This document shows positions 35,046-42,966 of a DNA stretch of 64,000 nucleotides, piece by piece. How positions within the stretch are numbered: position 1 is the stretch's first letter; each line of letters opens with the position of its first letter. The position numbers and the translations under genes are program-made. The notes beneath the pieces were generated by a model. That model worked only from the letters and a program-made list of their open reading frames with translations. It did not search any database and was not told where the DNA came from. Source of the stretch: Diaphorobacter ruginosibacter (lineage in GTDB: Bacteria > Pseudomonadota > Gammaproteobacteria > Burkholderiales > Burkholderiaceae_C); the NCBI RefSeq assembly GCF_014395975.1, contig NZ_CP060714.1:4092001-4156000 (forward strand), given 5' to 3'.

Positions 35046-35816
35046 ATGACAGACGACCAACTCCTGCGTTACTCCCGCCACATCATGCTCGATGAAATCG
35101 GCATAGAGGGCCAGGAACAGATCCTGTCGGCCCATGCGCTGATCATCGGTGCCGGCGGCCTCGGCTCCTCCGTCTCGCTCCTCCTCGCGGCAGCGGGCGT
35201 GGGACGTATCACCCTGGTCGACGACGATCAGGTCGATCTCACCAACCTCCAGCGCCAGATCGCCCATACCACGGCCCGCGTCGGCATGGACAAGGTGGAG
35301 TCCGCGCGCACAGCCATGCTGGAGATCAACCCGGACGTGCGCATCAGCGCGCTGCGCGAGCGCGTGGAGGGCGAGCGGCTCGATCAGCTCGTGAGCGAAG
35401 CCACGGTCGTGCTCGACTGCACCGACAACTACCGCACCCGCCATGCCATCAACGCGGCGTGCGTGCGCCAGCGCAAGCCCCTGGTGGCCGGAGCCGCGAT
35501 CCGCCTCGATGGCCAGATCACCGTGTTCGATCCGTGCCAGCCGGATTCGCCCTGCTATGCCTGCCTGTTCTCGCCGCAGGACCAGTTCGAGGAAGTGCAA
35601 TGCTCCACGATGGGGGTGTTCTCTCCCATGGTCAGCATCATCGGTTCCATGCAGGCGGCCGAGGCGCTCAAGCTGATCGTGCCATCCGTGGGCCCGTCGC
35701 TCGCCGGCCGGCTGCTGATGCTCGATGGCCGCAGCATGCGCTGGACCGAGATGCGCACGGCGCGCGACCCTGAATGCAGCGTTTGCAGCTCAACTGGCGC
35801 CAATCAAGGCAAGTAG
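35046..35816 (+). CDS. moeB: Molybdopterin-synthase adenylyltransferase (MoeB/ThiF family)
   Basis: This E1-like enzyme adenylates the C-terminus of a ubiquitin-like sulfur carrier (MoaD or ThiS). The 256-residue protein has the ATP loop GAGGLGSS (35-42), DLTNLQRQ, two zinc CxxC pairs (C170/C173 and C244/C247) and C186 in EEVQCSTMG. MoeB and ThiF cannot be told apart without the partner; MoeB fits the general betaproteobacterial order after ctpA. The molybdopterin oxidoreductase at 4.3 kb would depend on this pathway. Confidence 0.88.
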   Translation: MTDDQLLRYSRHIMLDEIGIEGQEQILSAHALIIGAGGLGSSVSLLLAAAGVGRITLVDDDQVDLTNLQRQIAHTTARVGMDKVESARTAMLEINPDVRISALRERVEGERLDQLVSEATVVLDCTDNYRTRHAINAACVRQRKPLVAGAAIRLDGQITVFDPCQPDSPCYACLFSPQDQFEEVQCSTMGVFSPMVSIIGSMQAAEALKLIVPSVGPSLAGRLLMLDGRSMRWTEMRTARDPECSVCSSTGANQGK

Positions 35817-35961
35817 GATCATTCCCACACAGCAACCCTGTTGACGCTGGCAAAATGCCAACCTTTTTGGCACGTAGAGTAGCAACGGTGCACTTCCCTT
35901 TCTTTCACGAGACAAACCGGGAAGCGCCCATCAAGGCATATCGACTGACTTTCTGGCTGCT

Positions 35962-36351
35962 GTGAAATTGCGCACATACATCGTAGAAGACAACGCCACC
36001 ATCCGCGAGAACCTCATAGGCACACTGGAGGAGCTTGCAGATGTGGAGGCCATCGGCACGGCCGAGACCGAGAATGACGGCAAGGCCTGGCTGACTGCGA
36101 ATCCCGGAGAATGGGATCTCGCAATCGTCGATCTGTTTCTGCGACAAGGCAGCGGCCTCGGCGTGCTGGAGGCATGCCGCCATCGCCATCAAGCCCAGAA
36201 GATGGTGGTGCTCAGCAACTACGCCACGCCCGATGTGCGCATGCGCTGCGCACAGCTCGGCGTCGATGCCGTCTTCGACAAGTCCAACGAAATCGACGCC
36301 CTCGTCGACTACTGCATACAGCACGGGCAAGGCGATCGCCAGAGCGCTTGA
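35962..36351 (+). CDS. Single-domain response regulator
   Basis: A 129-residue CheY-like receiver with no output domain. The phosphorylation site D57, the acidic residue D10, the Ser at 85 and K107 are all present, so it should be phosphorylated. The start is the GTG at 35962, directly before the first strand. A NarL-type regulator and a CHASE3 histidine kinase follow within 1 kb, suggesting that it is a further phosphate acceptor or sink in the same signalling system. It is convergent with the NarL regulator, with 137 bp between the stops. Confidence 0.85.
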   Translation: MKLRTYIVEDNATIRENLIGTLEELADVEAIGTAETENDGKAWLTANPGEWDLAIVDLFLRQGSGLGVLEACRHRHQAQKMVVLSNYATPDVRMRCAQLGVDAVFDKSNEIDALVDYCIQHGQGDRQSA

Positions 36352-36462
36352 ACGCCTGAGGTGCCGCGCCGCGCCCTCTCCACAATCACTCCCGCGGTCA
36401 CATCCCCATGGGCGCCGGCAATGATGGGCCGATCAGCCCATCACGCGATCCACCCATTCATC

Positions 36463-36494
36463 CATCAATCCATCAATCCATCAATCCATCAATC
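36463..36494. repeat. 8-bp tandem repeat (four units) at the 3' end of a response regulator gene
   Basis: CATCAATC is repeated four times without a break at 36463-36494. The last unit overlaps the TGA stop of the NarL-type regulator (36489-36491). An 8-bp unit is prone to slippage. Because the coding frame ends within the last unit, changes in copy number should alter only the 3' untranslated region. Confidence 0.85.
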
Positions 36495-37121
36495 GATCAG
36501 CTTGTTCTTCAGTGCGTAGTACGTGAGATCGCTGTTGGATGACAGCCCCAGCTTTTCCATGAGGCGTGTGCGATAGGTGCTCACCGTCTTCACGCTCAGC
36601 GAGAGCGACTTTGCGATCTCGCCGGCAGTCTCGCCGCGGGCAAGCTTGAGAAACACCTGGAATTCGCGCTCGGACAGTTGCTCGTGCGGCGGGGCATCGT
36701 CCTTGCGATTGAGCTGCTGCGCCAGAAGATCGGCAACGGCCGGTGTCAGGTAGCGGCGTCCCAGCGCAATCGTGCGGATGGCCTCCACGATTTCCTTGGG
36801 GTCGCATTCCTTGTTGAGATACCCGCTCGCCCCCTGGCGGATCAGGTTGATGGCGTAGTGTTCCTCGGGATAGCCGCTGAGGATGAGGATACCCATGTTG
36901 GGTGCCTTGGCGCGGAGCATCGCAAGAGCATCGAGGCCGCTCTGCCCCGGCATTGCCAGGTCCATCACGAGAACATCGACCTCATGGGCACGGATCAGGT
37001 CGATCGCCTCGCGTCCATTCGCAGCCTCGCCTACCACCCGCAGGTCGACGTGTTCTGATAAAAACTGTTTCAAGCCCGACCGGACGATTGCGTGGTCGTC
37101 CACAATGCCAACTCTGATCAT
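36489..37121 (-). CDS. NarL/FixJ-type response regulator
   Basis: A 210-residue two-component regulator: receiver domain (about 1-120) with D8/D9, the phosphorylation site D54 and K104, then a LuxR-type helix-turn-helix (about 147-205; AGEIAKSLSLSVKTVSTYRTRLMEKL). It is divergent from a CHASE3 histidine kinase of the HisKA_3 class that normally pairs with NarL-type regulators. The ATG at 37121 is chosen because it directly precedes the first strand. Several dyads in the 152-bp interval are candidate binding sites. Confidence 0.92.
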   Translation of the reverse strand: MIRVGIVDDHAIVRSGLKQFLSEHVDLRVVGEAANGREAIDLIRAHEVDVLVMDLAMPGQSGLDALAMLRAKAPNMGILILSGYPEEHYAINLIRQGASGYLNKECDPKEIVEAIRTIALGRRYLTPAVADLLAQQLNRKDDAPPHEQLSEREFQVFLKLARGETAGEIAKSLSLSVKTVSTYRTRLMEKLGLSSNSDLTYYALKNKLID

Positions 37122-37214
37122 TCCTGTTCTTTCTATACAGCAGCTGCTGAACCGATATGGGAACAAGCGGCTACTATGGTAGAGAGTTCATAACCCTGTC
37201 AATCGCATGATGCC

Positions 37215-37271
37215 ATGGTTAAGCAAGGCTTAATCGAGAATCGATCCGATTGTGTTACCAGGATTAACCAT
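37215..37271. promoter_or_regulatory. Cluster of dyads between the regulator and kinase genes
   Basis: Three symmetric elements lie within 57 bp. TTAAGC-AAG-GCTTAA is at 37219-37233, AATCG-ATC-CGATT at 37239-37251, and ATGGTTAA (37215-37222) faces TTAACCAT (37264-37271). NarL-type regulators bind short inverted repeats, so autoregulation is plausible. The last arm ends two bases before the kinase start codon. Confidence 0.45.
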
Positions 37272-37273
37272 CC

Positions 37274-38620
37274 ATGCGAAAGTTTCCCCTCACCCGAATG
37301 ACGGTCAACATGCTGCTGGCATTCTTTGCCGCGGTGATGCTGCTGGGCGTCAATGAAGTGGGATACATCAGCTCGCATTCGGCAATCGAGCGCTTTGAAA
37401 AGGCCCAGTCCACGCGACATACGCTGGATCGCTTGATGCGGGAGATGCTCAGCATCGAGAGCGGCCTGCGCGGCTACCTGCTCACCGGCAATGCGCAGTA
37501 CATCGAGACCTACGCGAAAAGTGCGCAGTCGATCGAGAAGAGCATTCACGATCTGCATGGGCTGCTTGCCGATTCGGCCGAGAACAGCCAGGACTTCACC
37601 GATCTGTCCAGCCAGATCGCGCGGCGCATCTCCGAACTGAACCTGAGCCTGCAGCTGCACCGAGAGGGCAACGAGGATGCCTGGCGCTTCGTGCTCACCA
37701 CCGACGTCGGCCTGAAGAACATGGATGCCATCCGCGCCACGTCCGAGCGCATGATCGCGCGCACCAACCAGCGTGCCGAGGACAGCAACGACGAGATCCT
37801 CCATTCGCTGGCGCTCTCGCGCATGGGCATCGCCGCGGTCGGTGCGGTGGGCCTGCTTGCGTTCTACATGTACCTGCGCAAGGCCGAGGCGCTGCGCATT
37901 GCGTCCGAACGCGAGAAGGAGGCACAGGCCCGCGAACGCGATCAGCTCGAGCAACTGGTGCGCGACCGCACGGCCTCCCTGGGGAAGCTTGCGACCCACC
38001 TGCAACAGGTGCGCGAGGAAGAGCGCGGGCATCTTGCGCGCGAGCTCCACGACGAGCTCGGTGCACTGCTCACGGCGGCCAAGCTCGACGTGGCGCGGCT
38101 CAAGTCGCATGTGGATATCTCCGTGCCGGAAATCGGGGAACGCCTCAAGCATCTGGTGGAGACGCTCAATGGCGTCATCTCGCTCAAGCGCCGCATCATC
38201 GAGGACCTGCGCCCCTCGTCCCTGTCCAACCTGGGGCTGACCGCATCCCTGGAAATCCTCACGCGCGAGTTCGCCGAGCGCACCAAGATGAATGTCGAGG
38301 TCAGCCTTGAAGCCGTGCAGCTGTCCGCCTCGTCCCAGCTCACGGTCTATCGCCTGGTGCAGGAGTCGCTCACCAACATCGGCAAGTACGCCAAGGCGAG
38401 CAGGGTTCTCATCACAGTGCACAACTACCCCACGCACGTCACCGTGCAGGTGCGCGACGACGGGGCGGGTTTCAACACGCACGCAATATCACCCACGGCC
38501 CATGGCCTGGCCGGCATGAACCACCGCGTGGAAGCTGCCGGCGGACGCCTGAGCGTGACCTCCACCCCCGGCGAAGGCACGCTGGTGTCCGCCACGCTGC
38601 CGCACAGCAGCGGCGCCTGA
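37274..38620 (+). CDS. CHASE3-domain sensor histidine kinase
   Basis: A 448-residue inner-membrane kinase. The first transmembrane helix is at about 11-32. A periplasmic CHASE3 domain follows (about 35-180, with ESGLRGYLLTG), then a second helix at about 185-200. A short coiled coil precedes the HisKA_3 dimerisation and phosphotransfer region with ARELHDELG (H259). The C-terminal HATPase domain shows ESLTNIGKYAKAS and DDGAGF. It should phosphorylate the divergent NarL-type regulator and perhaps the single-domain receiver at 35.9 kb. The ligand of CHASE3 domains is unknown. It is followed by three small envelope-stress-type genes. Confidence 0.93.
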   Translation: MRKFPLTRMTVNMLLAFFAAVMLLGVNEVGYISSHSAIERFEKAQSTRHTLDRLMREMLSIESGLRGYLLTGNAQYIETYAKSAQSIEKSIHDLHGLLADSAENSQDFTDLSSQIARRISELNLSLQLHREGNEDAWRFVLTTDVGLKNMDAIRATSERMIARTNQRAEDSNDEILHSLALSRMGIAAVGAVGLLAFYMYLRKAEALRIASEREKEAQARERDQLEQLVRDRTASLGKLATHLQQVREEERGHLARELHDELGALLTAAKLDVARLKSHVDISVPEIGERLKHLVETLNGVISLKRRIIEDLRPSSLSNLGLTASLEILTREFAERTKMNVEVSLEAVQLSASSQLTVYRLVQESLTNIGKYAKASRVLITVHNYPTHVTVQVRDDGAGFNTHAISPTAHGLAGMNHRVEAAGGRLSVTSTPGEGTLVSATLPHSSGA

Positions 38621-38780
38621 CACGCAGACCCGCCTTCACGGCGGCCCCTTCAGAATCCGTCCTACACGCGCAGTCGCACGACACCGTCGCGCCGTGACAT
38701 CCGCCTGCCATACAGTGAAGCCATGTAGCGCATGCGCTGCACGTCGGACCACACTATTTCAATTTCCGAAGGATGTGAAT

Positions 38781-38945
38781 ATGCTCCATTACGCAGTAGT
38801 ATTTCTGGTGATTGCGCTGGTGGCAGCCCTGTTTGGATTCGGGGGCATTGCTTCCGGTGCGGTCGGCATTGCAAAGATACTGTTCTTCGTTTTCATCGTG
38901 ATTGCCGTGATCACCTTCCTCATGGGCTTGACCAAGCGGAAGTAA
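38781..38945 (+). CDS. DUF1328 (YtjA-type) small membrane protein
   Basis: A 54-residue protein made almost wholly of two transmembrane helices with the conserved segment ALFGFGGIASGAVGIAKILF, matching the UPF0391/YtjA family. It is probably induced under envelope or osmotic stress, as in relatives, and has no known enzyme function. GAAGGA lies upstream of the ATG. It is the first of three small genes (DUF1328, DUF883, BON) following the sensor kinase, with 61 bp to the next. Confidence 0.9.
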   Translation: MLHYAVVFLVIALVAALFGFGGIASGAVGIAKILFFVFIVIAVITFLMGLTKRK

Positions 38946-39006
38946 GCACGATGGGAATGCTGCGCAGAGCAGTCAACAAGAGAATTTCAGCACGAAAGGA
39001 ATTTCA

Positions 39007-39402
39007 ATGAGCGATTTGCACAAAGCTGCCGAAGATGCTGCCGACGCAGCCAAGAGCACGGCCGAAGACATGCTGGACAGTGCACAGCACGCCGCCCGTT
39101 CCACGCGCCGTGCTGCCAACCGTGCACTGGACAAGGCAGAAGCCAAGCTCGACGAATGGGAGGACGAACTCGACACCCACTCCCGCATCGACGATCTCGC
39201 GGCACGTGCCCAGGAGTTCGCCAACCGCAGCATCAACTACGTTGCCGATCGCAGCCAGCGCGCACGCCAGCAGTTCAACCAGGCCACCGATGCCACCTGC
39301 CAGTATGTGCAGGAACAACCGGGCAAGTCGGTGATGATCGCCGCCGCCGCAGGCGCGGCCGCGGCCGTTCTTGTGATGCTGGCCCGTGGGCGCGATCGCT
39401 GA
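39007..39402 (+). CDS. DUF883 (ElaB/YqjD-type) membrane-anchored helical protein
   Basis: A 131-residue protein of the YqjD/ElaB/DUF883 group. Residues 1-105 form long amphipathic helices rich in Ala, Asp and Arg, and the C-terminal segment (about 106-125) is a Gly/Ala-rich transmembrane anchor ending in a basic GRDR. E. coli YqjD and ElaB bind ribosomes at the membrane in stationary phase; by family this one may do the same. GAAAGGA precedes the ATG. Confidence 0.87.
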   Translation: MSDLHKAAEDAADAAKSTAEDMLDSAQHAARSTRRAANRALDKAEAKLDEWEDELDTHSRIDDLAARAQEFANRSINYVADRSQRARQQFNQATDATCQYVQEQPGKSVMIAAAAGAAAAVLVMLARGRDR

Positions 39403-39481
39403 TCGGTCGCATCGGTCTTCTTCCAGATCCGCCTTTCGTCGGTTCTTTCGAATCCTTCCATCTGTTTGCACGGAGTTCAAC

Positions 39482-39799
39482 ATGAAGTATGTACGCGCAC
39501 TGACATTCGCCGCACTTGCCGGCGTGACCATCATCACCGCCACCGGCTGCTCGGTGGCCCGGGACCAGCAGACGCTGGGCTCCTATGTGGATGACACCGG
39601 CATCACCACCGCGGTGAAGACCCGGTTCGCCGAAGACAAGAGCGTTGCAGCCACCTCCATCAGCGTGGAAACGCTGAACGGAACGGTGCAGCTGTCGGGC
39701 TTTGCGAAGTCCCAGGCAGAAAAGGACCGCGCAGAGGCCATCGCACGCAACACCAAGGGTGTGCGTGAAGTGCGCAACAGCATCGTCGTTCGTCCCTGA
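39482..39799 (+). CDS. BON-domain lipoprotein (OsmY-like)
   Basis: A 105-residue exported protein with a lipoprotein signal (lipobox ATGC, Cys near 23) and a single BON domain (about 38-103: TAVKTRFAEDKSV, GTVQLSGFAKSQAEKDRA, GVREVRNSI). BON proteins bind phospholipid or peptidoglycan in the periplasm and respond to osmotic stress. A strong terminator follows at 39863, closing the possible DUF1328-DUF883-BON transcript. Confidence 0.9.
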   Translation: MKYVRALTFAALAGVTIITATGCSVARDQQTLGSYVDDTGITTAVKTRFAEDKSVAATSISVETLNGTVQLSGFAKSQAEKDRAEAIARNTKGVREVRNSIVVRP

Positions 39800-39862
39800 T
39801 TCACATTCAGCCCTGATGGGTTGATCCAGCCGGCGGCGTTCCAAGGCGCCGTTCGCTGAAGC

Positions 39863-39898
39863 AGGCCGCTTTCCTTTCTGGGAACGCGGCCTTTTTTT
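39863..39898 (+). terminator. Rho-independent terminator after the BON gene
   Basis: AGGCCGC (39863-39869) pairs with GCGGCCT (39886-39892), with a 16-base loop containing a weaker TTTCC/GGGAA pair, followed by seven T residues. It lies 63 bp after the BON gene stop. Confidence 0.9.
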
Positions 39899-40029
39899 GA
39901 CAGGCATTTTTTGATGCTTCGCGAAACAACGCGGTGGATGGAGTCGCGCGACGAATGGCTTGCCGTACGTTGGGGACGAATACGCTGAGGCCATGGGCAA
40001 TCGGCCCAAGCCACGGCACAATGCGACCC

Positions 40030-41214
40030 ATGCGGCTATTTCATTGCGGCCACTGCGGCTCGCTGGTCTTCTTCGAAAGCTTCCAATGCGTGCATTGCGG
40101 CAGCACGCTCGCCTTCGTGCGCGAGCACGTGGACATGCTCGCGCTGCAACCGGCCGGGGATGAAGCCGACGGACTATGGGAGCGCCGCGCGCCGCGCCCG
40201 GGACTCGGCGCAGTACACGAAAGCACCTCGGACTCGGGTGTCAGCCAGACCGAGGCGCCCTACCTGCGCTACCGCATGTGCGCCAACCGCACCAAGCACC
40301 AGGTCTGCAATTTCGCGCTGATCGACACCCCCGACACCCCGCAGGACGCCCTGTGCCCCGCCTGCGTGCACACGCGGGTGTTGCCGGATCTCTCCGATCC
40401 CGCCAACCTGCGGCGCTGGAGCGTGATCGAAGCGGCCAAGCGCAGGCTCTACTACATCGATATCCGGCTCGGTATCGACCGCCTGCCCGGAGAGACCGGG
40501 CCCATCTTCGAATTTCTGGCCGATGTGCCCGGCTCCATGCCGGTGCTCACGGGCCATGCCTCGGGTGTGATCACGCTGAACATCTCCGAGGCGGATGACG
40601 ATGAACGCGTGCGCCGGCGCGTCGCATTCCACGAGCCCTACCGTACCCTGCTGGGCCATCTGCGCCATGAGATCGGCCACTACTTCTGGGATGTGCTGGT
40701 CGCGCGCGGCAACAGGCTCGAACTGTTCCGCGAACTGTTCGGCGACGAGCGGATCGACTACGGCCAGGCGCTGCTCGACTACTACGCGCGCACACCGATT
40801 CCGGACCCGCTGTGGCAGGACTCGCACGTCAGCGCCTATGCCACGGCCCATCCCTGGGAGGACTGGGCGGAAACCTGGGCGCACTACCTGCACATGGTGG
40901 ACTTGCTGGAGTCGGCACGGAGCTTCGACACCCGCATCAGCGTTCCCAGCCCGCTGGGTGACCAGCACTTCACCATGGTGGACCCCTTCGCCATGCCGCC
41001 GCCCAGCTTCGACAGCATGCTCAGCGCACTGGTGCCCGCGACGCTGCTGCTCAACAGCCTCACGCGCAGCCTGGGACAGATCGATGCCTACCCGTTCGCA
41101 CTGAGCCTGGCCGCGCAGCGCAAGATGCGCTTCGTGCACGAGGTCATCTCGGAGCGGCGCATCACGACAGCACCCGCGCCGCAGCAGGCGCCGCCGGACG
41201 CTGCAGCCGGTTGA
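40030..41214 (+). CDS. Zinc-ribbon zinc-dependent metallopeptidase (DUF2248-type)
   Basis: The 394-residue protein has an N-terminal zinc ribbon with CGHC (C6, C9) and CVHC (C20, C23). A second Cys set follows at C84, C93, C109 and C112, and a gluzincin-like motif HEIGH at 213-217 gives a HExxH zinc site. WEDWAETWAHYLHM near 276-289 supplies the further Glu ligand. This matches the putative zinc-binding metallopeptidase family of bacteria. The substrate is unknown. An in-frame ATG nine bases earlier (40021) is also possible. No signal peptide is visible. It converges with coaD, nine bases apart. Confidence 0.82.
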   Translation: MRLFHCGHCGSLVFFESFQCVHCGSTLAFVREHVDMLALQPAGDEADGLWERRAPRPGLGAVHESTSDSGVSQTEAPYLRYRMCANRTKHQVCNFALIDTPDTPQDALCPACVHTRVLPDLSDPANLRRWSVIEAAKRRLYYIDIRLGIDRLPGETGPIFEFLADVPGSMPVLTGHASGVITLNISEADDDERVRRRVAFHEPYRTLLGHLRHEIGHYFWDVLVARGNRLELFRELFGDERIDYGQALLDYYARTPIPDPLWQDSHVSAYATAHPWEDWAETWAHYLHMVDLLESARSFDTRISVPSPLGDQHFTMVDPFAMPPPSFDSMLSALVPATLLLNSLTRSLGQIDAYPFALSLAAQRKMRFVHEVISERRITTAPAPQQAPPDAAAG

Positions 41215-41223
41215 GGCGGAAGA

Positions 41224-41721
41224 CTATTTCGCCTGCGATGCCAGCTTCTCGCTGAGCCTGCGCTGCACGTTGGCCGACACGAACTTGTCGACCTCTCCAC
41301 CCAATGAGGCGATCTCGCGCACGAAGGTGCTGCTGATGAACTGGTACTTGTCGCTCGGCGTGAGGAACACGGTCTCCACCTCCGGCATGAGGTGGCGGTT
41401 CATGCCCGCAAGCTGGAATTCGTAGTCGAAATCGGTCACCGCGCGAAGCCCGCGGAGCATGGCCTTGCCGCCGCGTGCAACGACGAAGTCGCGCATCAGG
41501 CCCGAGAAACTTTCCACCTGCACCTGCGGATACGGCTTGCAGGCCTCGGTCACCATGGCAATGCGCTCTTCCAGGTTGAACAGCGTCTTCTTGTGATGGC
41601 CGGCCGCCACGGCCACGATCACCCGGTCGAACAGCTGCGCGGCGCGGCGCACGATGTCCTCATGCCCCAGCGTGATCGGGTCGAAGGTTCCGGGATAGAT
41701 GGCCAGCACGTTTTGCGCCAT
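41224..41721 (-). CDS. coaD: Phosphopantetheine adenylyltransferase
   Basis: CoaD transfers AMP to phosphopantetheine, the penultimate step of coenzyme A synthesis. The 165-residue protein has the (H/T)xGH motif as YPGTFDPITLGHEDI, VAAGHHKKT, RGLRAVTDFDYE and the C-terminal ISSTFVREIASLGG, all conserved. The ATG at 41721 is preceded by GGAGA; a longer start at 41793 is not needed. Upstream on the opposite side lies a DMT exporter gene. Confidence 0.97.
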   Translation of the reverse strand: MAQNVLAIYPGTFDPITLGHEDIVRRAAQLFDRVIVAVAAGHHKKTLFNLEERIAMVTEACKPYPQVQVESFSGLMRDFVVARGGKAMLRGLRAVTDFDYEFQLAGMNRHLMPEVETVFLTPSDKYQFISSTFVREIASLGGEVDKFVSANVQRRLSEKLASQAK

Positions 41722-41843
41722 GGGTGTGTCTCCTCTACAGGCTCGGTCGATCAACGCACGCCACCCATGGGCATGCCATGGCGCATTATGCAATGCGCTG
41801 CGGAGGGCACCGGAGCATGGTCCTGGAGCGTTCTGATGCGCGC

Positions 41844-42824
41844 CTATGCCTTGGCGGCTCCCCGCAGCTCACCCCAGCGATAGCCTGTGATGGCCGCGGC
41901 AATCAGGGCCATGCCTGCCCACTGCGCAGCGCCCGGACGGATGCCGAACCACATCAGGTCCACCGTCAGTGCAAGCGCCGGATAGATGAAGCTCAGGATC
42001 GCGATCGACGCGGCACCCAGGCGCTGGAAGGCGCCGTACATCAGCACATACATCAGCGCGGTGTGCACCAGCCCCAGCGCCAGCACGCACATCACCACCC
42101 GCGTCAGGGGTGCCTGCAGCTGCAGCGCGAGAGCGCCCTGCAGCCACATGGGCAGCAGAACCAGCGCCAGCATCGCGCCGCCGGCCGCCATCTGCATCAT
42201 CGCGGTCTGTGCTGCGCCGATATGCTTGACGCGGCGCGTGGCAATCACCGTGAGCGTATAGAGTGCCGCCGCCAGCAACGCCAGCAGGACACCCCAGACG
42301 ATCATGCCCGCGTGCCGGGCCTCGGCCCCGGCGTGCTCCGTCACCACGCCGCTGCTCAGCACCACGCCCGCCAGCGCCAGCAGCATCCACGGCATGCGGC
42401 GCCAGCCGATGCGCTCGCCCGACCAGGCCGAGGCCATCAGCAGGAAGAACGGCTGCACGTGATAGACGACCGTCGCCACGCCGATGCCCGCGTAGGCATA
42501 GGCATGGAACAGTGCCACCCAGTTGATGACCAGCGCCACGCCGCCCGCCGCGAGCCATGCCATGTCGCGGCGCGACATGCTCACCCATTCCCTGCGCATG
42601 CGCACCCAGAGCCACAGCGCGGCCGCACCGATCAGGCAGCGCAGCAGCACCACCAGCTCCACCTGAAGGCCGCTCTCGACCACGAACAGGCCGATCGTGC
42701 CCGACAACAGCATCGCAAGCACCATGCGCCACACGCCCCCGCGCGAGCCCGCGGCTCCCGCAGCCTGTGGCACGCCCGTCCCGGCACGGGGAGTCGAGGA
42801 AATCGATGGACTGATGCTGCTCAT
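41844..42824 (-). CDS. EamA family (DMT) transporter
   Basis: A 326-residue inner-membrane transporter with about ten transmembrane helices in two EamA repeats (about 32-165 and 185-310). The best-known relatives export amino acids or metabolites. About 30 Ser/Pro/Gly residues precede the first helix. The start at 42824 is chosen because the upstream in-frame codons overlap the promoter dyad. It is divergent from a LysR gene, and a strong palindrome lies between, so that regulator probably controls it. Confidence 0.9.
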   Translation of the reverse strand: MSSISPSISSTPRAGTGVPQAAGAAGSRGGVWRMVLAMLLSGTIGLFVVESGLQVELVVLLRCLIGAAALWLWVRMRREWVSMSRRDMAWLAAGGVALVINWVALFHAYAYAGIGVATVVYHVQPFFLLMASAWSGERIGWRRMPWMLLALAGVVLSSGVVTEHAGAEARHAGMIVWGVLLALLAAALYTLTVIATRRVKHIGAAQTAMMQMAAGGAMLALVLLPMWLQGALALQLQAPLTRVVMCVLALGLVHTALMYVLMYGAFQRLGAASIAILSFIYPALALTVDLMWFGIRPGAAQWAGMALIAAAITGYRWGELRGAAKA

Positions 42825-42904
42825 GGCAATGACCCTGTGAACGATGAAATCTGCGCGGGTTTGACGCGCGCTGTCTGTTTGCCGGATGATCTCCCAGGGC
42901 TCAC

Positions 42905-42944
42905 AATTCAACAATACTGCTTTAATTCAATGAATTGTTGAATT
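42905..42944. promoter_or_regulatory. Long inverted repeat between EamA and LysR genes, likely LysR operator
   Basis: AATTCAACAAT (42905-42915) and ATTGTTGAATT (42934-42944) form a perfect 11-bp inverted repeat around 18 bases. A second perfect dyad AATTCA-A-TGAATT (42924-42936) overlaps the right arm. It lies 22 bases before the LysR start and about 80 bases from the EamA start, in AT-rich DNA. Confidence 0.65.
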
Positions 42945-42966
42945 CCAAGCAACAAAATCATCCACC

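Noticed and set aside
35046..35816. ThiF instead of MoeB for the adenylyltransferase
   Set aside because: Not excluded, but no thiS, thiG or other thiamine gene is close; the MoeB name is the more common one for this gene order.
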